Assembly (NCBI GenBank): GCA_027575805.1
Contig: JANBPU010000360.1
Coordinates: 1 to 14,852, forward strand
DNA: 14,852 nucleotides
Origin: Mycoemilia scoparia
Taxonomy: Eukaryota; Kickxellomycota; Kickxellomycetes; Kickxellales; Kickxellaceae
Direction: 5' to 3'
Below, piece by piece: positions 9,701 through 14,852 of this stretch (position 1 is the stretch's first letter; each line of letters begins with the position of its first letter). The position numbers and the translations under genes are program-made. The notes under the pieces are model-generated. The model did no database searches. It was given only the letters and a program-made list of their open reading frames with translations, and had not been told where the DNA came from.

Positions 9701-9761
9701 TGATGGCAACAATCCATTTATTTCTAATGAAAAAGACAACACAAACATTAAGAAAAACTAG
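6702..9761 (+). CDS. CSC1: CSC1/OSCA-family mechanosensitive cation channel
   Basis: A 1019-aa intronless protein of the CSC1/OSCA/TMEM63 (DUF221) family, osmotically or mechanically gated cation channels. In order: N-terminal membrane unit (segments ~20-43, 105-129, 156-180), cytosolic domain ~200-385 with a charged coiled-coil-like hairpin ~240-320, then the 7-TM channel core ~395-700 (segments near 397-420, 440-466, 490-513, 530-560, 590-620, 647-668, 678-698). The core contains the family-like stretches LEGVIRPEDIE and FLYVYNDALFRIGGRTGP. The tail (700-1019) begins with an acidic/Ser region and contains a part resembling the fungal C-terminal extension (NPAFTFVWVPKDP at 908-920, then a Gly/Val-rich segment). 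It ends in an Asn/Asp-rich stretch. LPxY at 812-815 and 995-998 and NPF at 1004-1006 may be Rsp5 and EH-domain binding sites. Length is usual for fungal members. The start has G at -3 and +4. It may sit in plasma membrane or an internal membrane. Confidence 0.93.
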   Translation: MADDNVGTDPSQTTNASVSTFLWALLLNGLIGAGIFTVFLILRPYFPKVYSPRSKLPIKARRPPPATTTATANKIKSLFAWFRPTVMLSNEKFLQSCGPDALIMTRFLSHNCVLFICMAIISMGIILPINITTNDGTGAVQLDIWTMGNISSTSPRLWAHCIITFLFTLVVLAYIFYDAMWYVDLRREYLLSPQHRKLARTYTMLVLGIPKGQDSEEAVKERFNHLPGGVRSVYLCRGSKVLEDTRGERDKCRGKLESAMTKLTITYNKLERKNKVEKMEKVKRPTQRTGFLGLIGKKVDSIEYNSQEIASLNQKLREAKETYPEQSFDNAAFVVFNKQIAAHMAMKDKKNHKTVSLSTIDPNKSFQPRYVDVEPQSIIWSNLSINSLSRKIRRVLSLSVTSSIIILWAIPVAFVSSVAQLSNLSKLKPFESINSWPKTVTGIIQGILPAVALAVLNMVLIIVLRLLAKLEGVIRPEDIELSLINRVFSHQVFNTFLIVTISGTVISSLSTFIQDPVESVKEIAQKIPRVNVFFITYVLLLGLSGATKSLAQLVGVVLSKVMYRIFSWTPRQTLEKTKAQKFDYGTGLPSHSLVFLLGIVYSAVAPLMTVICAFYFGIYWIVYRYQFLYVYNDALFRIGGRTGPKYLAHRFVSLYFFLILMLIQMSLSTSQSSTASSIIRIVLMGIALGLVFASNLWMRFRVYPKFDLLPLCESTDGEVGSEFGFAGPHPSDTTDSPVAGVEHVGDDQVPGSPTSQQQVFSSETMENNDNEGLISGKPVDGVDGTAAGRAEGVAEVGRARAIKNYVSKAAVLPNYAASRFGLKRLFSKQRIIKYMFTPPAKETAYPESFVSVDDLLPQTGNGDLTTAFPHNLADYPHEIDETDTLIINTNDGYHKSLTASFRPPGFSNPAFTFVWVPKDPTRAQKMKELHEEAQENLGSDGKVVAEGAIIEESSGKVKVIVDHEPEYDERNDNISSNDNSQVVTNNNDNNDDALLPSYDFDGNNPFISNEKDNTNIKKN

Positions 9762-9915
9762 CCTTTTCTCAGACTCTTTTTATAAGCTTATATATATATA
9801 GCTGAACTTTAAATCCAATATTCTAACATTCACCCCTTTCCCCCTTTTTATTTGATATATCCGTTTCTCTTGCCACTTTTAATACTATTTTTTGAACTAT
9901 ATTCCAGTCATTTTA

Positions 9916-9921
9916 AATAAA
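9916..9921 (+). terminator. possible CSC1 polyadenylation signal
   Basis: AATAAA about 155 nt after the CSC1 stop codon, downstream of TATATATATA efficiency-like sequence at 9789-9799. It is the first clear AATAAA after the gene on this strand. Confidence 0.4.
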
Positions 9922-10005
9922 TTAGTATCCAAAAACAGTCTCTCAAAGTATTAATATGGTTGGGGTCCACAAATATGAGAGCCTAGTTCTGTCTAATATA
10001 GATTC

Positions 10006-10022
10006 GATCACTAGTGAAATCT
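10006..10022. repeat. 17-bp sequence repeated inverted at 4491-4507
   Basis: GATCACTAGTGAAATCT here is the exact reverse complement of 4491-4507. It contains the palindrome TCACTAGTGA. It ends 8 bp before MITE copy D. The flanks of the two copies do not match further. Confidence 0.5.
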
Positions 10023-10029
10023 GACCATA

Positions 10030-10131
10030 TGGGTAATAATTTTTGAAGGGTGAAAGTTTACTAGTACAACTGGACATCCATTTGGCTGTGATTCCCCCTA
10101 TAAATATTCACCCTTCAAAAATTATTGCCCA
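10030..10131 (+). mobile_element. full-length MITE, copy D (102 bp)
   Basis: Terminal inverted repeats: left TGGGTAATAATTTTTGAAGG, right (reverse complement) TGGGCAATAATTTTTGAAGG, extending to GGGTGAA, with one mismatch over the outer 20 bp. TA flanks both ends (10028-10029, 10132-10133). It has the same length as copy A and about 93% identity in opposite orientation, with no coding capacity. Its near edge lies about 267 bp upstream of the RPA34 start. It contains TATAAATA at 10099-10106 pointing toward RPA34. A chance 81-codon frame (10043-10288) starts inside it and is not a gene. Confidence 0.9.
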
Positions 10132-10133
10132 TA

Positions 10134-10398
10134 TCTATGAATACTATTTCTGGGCTTTACTTGAACATGGAATCTGTTTCAGTGACTACTACTCACAAAG
10201 CTACAGGACTGAAGCTGCCTTAAATTTGGCTGTTGCAAATAATAAGGATTTGATTAAATCAAAACAAAAAACCCACACTTCCCCATAATGGCCTAATTGA
10301 ACAACATTTTAAATACTGATGAACAACTAGAAACAATTTTTTCTTTTTAAAAAGTTAATGTTGACATTGAGTTATTTGTAGTCTATTATATAAATAGA
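10134..10398 (+). promoter_or_regulatory. RPA34 promoter/5' UTR region
   Basis: The sequence between MITE D and the proposed RPA34 start. A TATA-like TATATAAATA at 10387-10396 lies only 2 bp before the start codon, too close to position a start site upstream of that ATG. Either it does not act as a TATA box or the true first exon differs from my model. Confidence 0.35.
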
Positions 10399-11331
10399 AT
10401 GGAACCAACGTAGGTTAAACGAGATATCGTACTACCTTTTTTTTTGCATTTTGACATACATTCTTACAAGGTTGAAATGCCTTTTTTGGTTTTTTTAGAG
10501 AATACGCGCCACCTGAAGGGTTTTCGCCTATCAGCCAAGAAGATACATCGATCTTTGATGCCCAAAGTATTGGCAACTACGATCTTTGTATTATGCGTTT
10601 ACCAAAAACTGTAAGTCATATCAAAAGCTCTAATATATTTATAATGAAACCTATTAACACAAACCAAAATTAACACACTCACTTCAACGGACTATATATT
10701 CCTTTATAAAAATTTATAGATCAACTATAAAAAATTGGATGGAATGACAATTGATCTATCAAGCAACGGAAGCAAGTCCAACGCAGTTGGTGAATTCAAG
10801 ATAGGAGATACCGTTTATGAACTTATCCAATCCATTCCAACCAACCTATCCGATAAACAAAAAGATGGAAATGAAGAAGAAGCCAGACTTGATTCGGGCG
10901 CTCAAGAGCTTCAAGATATTTCCGTATTGGTACCAGATGAGCAAGAAGATGGAAATCTAGTATTTTCGCCACACCAACCCAACAGATTCTTTACAGTCAA
11001 GCGCAAAGTCACTGTGATCGATCCTACAGATATTGCTAAGCAGATTCTTTCAGCTCCATATGTACCTCGGGAACAACCCGAAAACATGAAGTTCAGATTT
11101 AAGCCAAATGGATTTGATACTGGTGAACCTTTATTACCACGGGATGGTGATGATGATGATGATGATGATACTGTAAAGTCGCCAAAAGCAAAGAAGGCCA
11201 AGACATCAAAAATCGCAGAAGATTCTATGAGCGATAAAAAGACTGCTGAAGGAGCATCATCGGCAACAGTTACCCCAAAAAAGTCAAAGAAGAGCAAGAA
11301 ATCTAAAAGTTCCAAGAGCAAAAAGGAATAG
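10399..11331 (+). CDS. RPA34: RNA polymerase I subunit A34.5-like (3 exons)
   Basis: Exons 10399-10409, 10499-10610 and 10720-11331 give 244 aa. The protein fits the RPA34/A34.5 family (mammalian POLR1G/CAST), which pairs with RPA49 to make the TFIIF-like heterodimer of nucleolar RNA polymerase I. Visible features: N-terminal APPEGF and YDLCIMRLPK followed by LDGMTIDL, the start of the dimerisation fold; a loop of acidic residues; FSPHQPNRFFTVKRKVTV (~123-140), then PREQPENMKFRFKPNGF, typical of the end of the fold; an Asp run (185-191); and a Lys/Ser tail (~196-244) ending KKSKKSKKS and similar, usual for the family and suited to rRNA or nucleolar binding. The 11-nt first exon (ATGGAACCAAC) is chosen because donor GTAGGT matches the RBM42 donor and the phase fits; upstream of exon 2 the frame has stops and no ATG. 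An alternative first exon could begin at the ATG near 10357. Confidence 0.82.
10410..10498 (+). other. RPA34 intron 1 (89 nt)
   Basis: Donor GTAGGT, T-rich tract with nine T at 10437-10445, acceptor TTTTTTTAG. It splits a Thr codon (AC|A). It is required because the frame entering exon 2 from upstream has TGA codons at 10452 and 10473. Confidence 0.65.
10611..10719 (+). other. RPA34 intron 2 (109 nt)
   Basis: Donor GTAAGT, acceptor TTTATAG, phase 0. Joining gives LPKT-INYKKLDGM, which continues the conserved N-terminal part of the A34.5 fold. Confidence 0.85.
11149..11169. repeat. (GAT)7 triplet run
   Basis: Seven identical GAT codons encode Asp185-191 of the RPA34-like protein. The lack of synonymous changes suggests a recently expanded microsatellite inside the coding region. 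Confidence 0.9.
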
Positions 11332-11334
11332 ATA

Positions 11335-11340
11335 AATAAA
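11335..11340 (+). terminator. possible RPA34 polyadenylation signal
   Basis: AATAAA begins 3 nt after the RPA34 stop codon; a second copy lies near 11394. Either could serve in the 200-bp gap to the convergent gene. Confidence 0.35.
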
Positions 11341-11531
11341 CACGGATGTTTGGACAATTTCTTTTAAATGGCTTGAAAATGGTATACTATAAAAAATAAA
11401 CGTTGTTATAATAGCATTTGTGATCTAGCTAACAAGTTAACAGTCAAGAGGAAAACTAATATAAATACTATATGTATCAGATGGGCAGAAGAACAGAAAA
11501 TAATCTTTTAAATCGATGCTTGTTGGTAATA

Positions 11532-13127
11532 TTACGATGATATCGTTTCTCCCTCTGTTGATGATGATGGTTGTTGCTCAGAAGAAATGCCACGCTCAGC
11601 GAGTTGGCTTTTAAGTTCCTCAATTTCACGATCACATTCTTCAAGTCGTTTTTGTTCATCAGATATATCCATATTGAACGGAACAAATGTACTTGGATTA
11701 ATACCACGCCTCAACAATACACTATAATGCCTTTCGAGTCCACCACGTATTTCAAACAACAGCTTTGTAAATTGGTTTATTTTGGCTCTTATATTCTGTT
11801 CATCCGCCTTAATCTTTTGTTCAATATTGTATGTATCCCCATCGATTATAGCAGCCGAGCTTATCGCTGATGATGCTTTGCTTATTCCTTCGAATATATC
11901 TGTGCTCAAAGTCAGGACTTGGCATATTTGTTCCTCAATGTTGTCAATGTCTTGGATCTGTTTTTTGCTATTGTCTTTGTGGCTGGTTTCAAGGTTTAGG
12001 TCACAGCCCGAGGCCAAAAAGGGGTTTGTGGGAAGGGGCTGCTGTTGTTGCTGCATTTCTATTTCTTGAGGCTGTGAGTTAGGATCAACACTGGTCATGT
12101 TCCCAGCCATGTCTGAAGTTGAAGGAATGCCATCTTGTGTTGAAGTCTGGCCATCAAGGTTGGGAGTGTATTCTTCTTTTACAGAAATACTTGCTGATGC
12201 ATCGGTAGCTGTCAAGTCTATTGGGATATTTGCCAGGTTAGCTGCCAATGAGCCTTGAGTTGCAGCTGGCAATGAAGCTTCTAATGGATCGGTGATAGCT
12301 GTGCCACCAGCATTTCCTGCCCCAAAAGTTGAAGGTGTTTCTCCCTTCATCGCTTTTTGTGTAGTAGCCAGCAATGTTGCGGGATCTAGAATATTACTCG
12401 AATCTGCATCCTTTGATGACAATGTATTTTCTGCAGATACAGCAGAGGGTATGGTGGTTAGAGCAGCAATTGGGTCATCTATTCTGGATGCCCCAGTTTG
12501 AAGTGGATCAGTCATGTCCTTTTTATTTAATTCAGTAGTAGATGCCTGTGGTTGTGATTGAGATTGGGATTGTGGCTGTTGCATTCCTTTCATTATAGTT
12601 GCAACAAGAGCACGCGCACTATCAAGATTGGCTTTCGAGTTTTCATCCCCATCTCCGCTATTATCCTTGCCCTTCTTGTTATCACTTTTGTTGTCAGCAA
12701 AAAGTCCCTCCATACCAGGTATCGATATACCATAGTCTTCAAGGTTTGGTTCACGACCTGTATTTGTTTGCGAATTTATATTAGAGCCTCCGATAATGTC
12801 ATTTGCTCCACTAAAGTTGAGGTCTTGGTTTCCTGATGTTAAAAAGTCATCGATATCAAGAATTGATTCACCACCAACACCTCCTGAGGTTCCTCCTGTG
12901 TTGATAATCGAATTTATATCGTCTAAAGCACTTGAACTTATTCCCTGGTTAGCAGCCTGACTGTTGGCTGAAGGCATAGAGGCAGATTCACTTGTTAAAT
13001 TTTTGAATAGGTCTGAAGCCAGCGTGATCTCATCCGTATTTGTACCCTGGTTGGGGTTACTCCCGCCCTTCGACAAATCGGTATTATTATTATTATTGTT
13101 GTTGTTATTTGGACCTTGATTCGCCAT
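11532..13127 (-). CDS. MED11: Med11-like protein with long disordered N-terminus
   Basis: A single exon of 531 aa. The C-terminal part (~390-475) is predicted helical and resembles Mediator subunit 11: IQDIDNIEEQICQVL, an ISKA segment, then a second amphipathic helix (INQFTKLLFEIRGGLERHYSVL). Med11 pairs with Med22 in the Mediator head, which links activators to RNA polymerase II. A further coiled coil follows (~490-512, RLEECDREIEELKSQL). Residues 1-385 look disordered and rich in Asn, Gln, Ser, Thr: an Asn run (7-15), a QS/Q stretch (183-194), a Gln run (359-363), and hydrophobic/acidic motifs such as ILDIDDFL (89-96). Typical Med11 proteins are far shorter (roughly 100-200 aa), so the extension is unusual. 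The start has A at -3 and G at +4. The identification rests on pattern only; another helical transcription factor is possible. Confidence 0.55.
   Translation of the reverse strand: MANQGPNNNNNNNNNTDLSKGGSNPNQGTNTDEITLASDLFKNLTSESASMPSANSQAANQGISSSALDDINSIINTGGTSGGVGGESILDIDDFLTSGNQDLNFSGANDIIGGSNINSQTNTGREPNLEDYGISIPGMEGLFADNKSDNKKGKDNSGDGDENSKANLDSARALVATIMKGMQQPQSQSQSQPQASTTELNKKDMTDPLQTGASRIDDPIAALTTIPSAVSAENTLSSKDADSSNILDPATLLATTQKAMKGETPSTFGAGNAGGTAITDPLEASLPAATQGSLAANLANIPIDLTATDASASISVKEEYTPNLDGQTSTQDGIPSTSDMAGNMTSVDPNSQPQEIEMQQQQQPLPTNPFLASGCDLNLETSHKDNSKKQIQDIDNIEEQICQVLTLSTDIFEGISKASSAISSAAIIDGDTYNIEQKIKADEQNIRAKINQFTKLLFEIRGGLERHYSVLLRRGINPSTFVPFNMDISDEQKRLEECDREIEELKSQLAERGISSEQQPSSSTEGETISS
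13083..13109. repeat. ATT/GTT trinucleotide run
   Basis: Mixed ATT and GTT triplets encode the nine-Asn run of the minus-strand Med11-like protein. The mixture of AAT and AAC codons means it is not a pure, freshly expanded microsatellite. Confidence 0.8.
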
Positions 13128-13563
13128 CTTGTTACATTTGTGCTCAGCCTGCAGATGGTATGAAAATTAACAATTTCCTGATATGAGAAACATTAATCCA
13201 TGAGCATTTGTCTTATGGGGTTCGTTATTGGTCACGTGACATACATCAGTTCTGATTCCTAGTTTTTTCTGATCTACTTATTTATCTTTTTAACTAAAGT
13301 AAAGCCATGTTGTTATTTTTTCATGTTCCAACAAAAATAATAATGGCGTGGATATGTTTTAAACGCATGATGTAAATTATAATCAAGTCATATATACCCT
13401 TGCGTTTTTGAATTAAAATACGTGCCATTCTTTCCAACTAAAACCTTAGCAGCGTGCTACCACTTTAAGGCAATATTTTTGTTACCATCTCATGATTGTA
13501 TACCCATACAGCTCTTTGCTTTTAGATATTTCCTTATTTTATTATAATATTGATGTCAGAGTC
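13128..13563. promoter_or_regulatory. divergent intergenic region
   Basis: This 436-bp region separates the minus-strand Med11-like gene from the plus-strand surface-protein gene and must hold both promoters. Besides the E-box it contains TCATATATACCC near 13389, a possible TATA element for the plus-strand gene. The plus-strand frame stays open back to an ATG at 13492, so part could instead be coding. Confidence 0.5.
13231..13240. promoter_or_regulatory. E-box palindrome GTCACGTGAC
   Basis: A perfect 10-bp palindrome with core CACGTG at 13233-13238, the site bound by fungal bHLH factors of the Cbf1/Pho4 type. GTCACGTGAC with outer GT/AC matches the Cbf1-style flank (RTCACRTG) on both strands. 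It lies about 105 bp upstream of the Med11-like start and 320 bp upstream of the surface-protein start, so it may serve either divergent gene. Confidence 0.6.
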
Positions 13564-14638
13564 ATGGTAAAGGTTACTTTGCAAGCTGCTATAATATTTG
13601 TTGCATTTTCTAGCTCCCACAAGATTTTTGCCTCAAGTACCCAAAGTTCCTTGATAAGTTTGAGTCAAACTTCGTATTTGTCGTCGGGTATACCTTCTTC
13701 CACAAGCACATTGACTTCGGGGTCTTTAAGTATTGGGTTGACTGAAAGCTCACAGTCTGGTTTAAGGCCAATTATTATTCCTCTAGCAACGCTTAGTACC
13801 ACGACATTGACAAATGTATCTAGTAAGACCTCGGAATCTGCAATGAAGTACCAGATAACTCCAGTCAGAAAACTTGATATAAAGTTATCAGGTGCTATAT
13901 CAAGTGAGAGTTCACAAACTGTATCGGGTAGTCAAAGTAAGTAGCTGTTGTAATTAGATATTAGCATAAGTCAATACTTGTGAGGACACATTTAAAGTTA
14001 TGGTTGATTTCATGTTCGGTTTTATAGAATCTGCTGCCGAGATTATCAGTTCAAGTGATTCTATATCAAACTCAAGCAATCTTAGTAGTAGCGGTGGCAA
14101 TAGTAACGTTAGCAATACCCGTTCTAGTGATAGTAATGGAATTAGCTCCTCTCAAACTCAAGGATCAAAAGATACCGGGGACCTAAACCTCGTGACACCA
14201 AATAGAACTGTTGTTGTTTCCAAGACGGAAGATTTGCGGGGATTGAAGGAAGATTTCGAGAAGGAAGCCCGGCTTGCGAGTTTAGAATCGATGGGTGAAA
14301 ACACTGACGATGTTGGTATAATAACGGACCTGTCTGTATTTAATGCTAAAGACATTGGTCCAACTAATATTAATGGCAAAGGTGGCGGACTGATTCAAGA
14401 GCACACAAATACCGCAACAGATAGATTCGGGAATATATGGTACCAATATATAATTAATAATGAGAGTGAGGCAAAAACTTTTGAAGTTATGGACCTGGTA
14501 TCTCTGAAACAATCGCTTAGTTCAAAATACTATCACAAAGATATCATGGAAAATTCAGCTCTGCCTAATCCAGTTCCGGCTATAAGTGATATTTTGTACT
14601 TTACAGTTGCTATGTTAGTTACATCATATATATTCTAA
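13564..14638 (+). CDS. Ser/Thr-rich probable GPI-anchored protein (2 exons)
   Basis: Exons 13564-13936 and 14028-14638 give 327 aa. I do not recognise the family. The N-terminus (K3, hydrophobic 4-15, IFA at 21-23) is a likely signal peptide, cleaved about residue 23. Residues 24-175 are very rich in Ser and Thr, as in O-mannosylated fungal wall proteins. N-glycosylation sequons lie at 84, 139, 142, 151, 183 and 269. A more structured part (~180-300) contains LRGLKEDFEKEARL and DRFGNIWYQYI. The end is a short Pro-containing spacer (PNPVPAISD) and a hydrophobic terminus ILYFTVAMLVTSYIF (313-327) with no basic residues after it, as in a GPI-attachment signal; the attachment site may be near Asn300/Ser301. 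An upstream in-frame ATG at 13492 would add 24 residues and bury the signal peptide, so the ATG at 13564 is preferred. It is probably a cell-surface or wall protein. Confidence 0.7.
13937..14027 (+). other. intron of GPI-protein gene (91 nt)
   Basis: Donor GTAAGT, acceptor TTTTATAG. It splits a Lys codon (A|AA) in the middle of the Ser-rich region. Without splicing, the frame stops at the TAG two codons into the intron. Confidence 0.8.
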
Positions 14639-14852
14639 GACACAAATTTGTGACTCTCTTTTTTGTATTTGGTGTTAGTTGACAAATAGAATAATGATTT
14701 GTAAATTGGTTAGATTTTAGTTGCAAGCACTAATTGTTTCCATAGAATGAATTAATCGTCATTGCAAGGGCTGTTTTTGGTCAAGAGAAAATCATATAAA
14801 ACTCATAACACGCCATCACAGATACAACAAGTTCAGGTATACGAATTTTGGC
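14639..14852. other. 3' flank, no gene seen
   Basis: AT-rich sequence after the surface-protein stop codon. I see no coding region or clear AATAAA. It may include the promoter of a gene beyond the window. Confidence 0.4.

Noticed and set aside
1..14852. CRISPR arrays, bacterial operons, phage or viral genes
   Set aside because: No spaced direct repeats, no bacterial ribosome-binding patterns and no viral protein motifs; introns show a eukaryotic nuclear genome.

Overview
The window is nuclear DNA of a fungus. The evidence is spliceosomal introns of 89-109 nt with GT-AG ends, a CSC1/OSCA-type membrane protein with the fungal C-terminal extension, an RNA polymerase I A34.5-type subunit, a Mediator-like subunit and a probable GPI-anchored Ser/Thr-rich surface protein. 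The DNA is AT-rich to the eye. An RBM42-type splicing protein is present, which budding yeast lacks. That suggests an early-diverging or basal fungal lineage, but I cannot place it further.

Layout: (1) 1-306, no gene, with a decayed inverted-repeat element just beyond the RBM42 stop. (2) 307-1412, minus strand, RBM42 homologue, two exons. (3) 1413-3074, mostly gene-free, with one full-length 102-bp MITE and one 66-bp short copy. (4) 3075-3402, minus strand, unrecognised 77-aa single-pass membrane protein, two exons. (5) 3403-6701, 3.3 kb without a supportable gene, holding a small GC-rich island and a (GA)13 tract. (6) 6702-9761, plus strand, intronless CSC1-family cation channel, 1019 aa. 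(7) 9762-10398, with a second full-length MITE. (8) 10399-11331, plus strand, RPA34-like Pol I subunit in three exons; the first exon carries only three codons and two bases. (9) 11532-13127, minus strand, 531-aa protein with a Med11-like C-terminus and a very long disordered N-terminus, convergent with RPA34. (10) 13128-13563, divergent intergenic region with a perfect GTCACGTGAC palindrome. (11) 13564-14638, plus strand, secreted Ser/Thr-rich probable GPI protein, two exons.

The genes do not form one pathway. Three serve gene expression (RNA-binding/splicing, Pol I, Mediator) and three encode membrane or surface proteins; this is ordinary fungal gene order. The most distinctive feature is a short MITE family with a TA target duplication: two full-length copies, one internally deleted copy and one relic. 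Both full copies lie 200-270 bp upstream of a start codon in the same orientation relative to the gene. I found no sign of a new defence or mobile-gene system.
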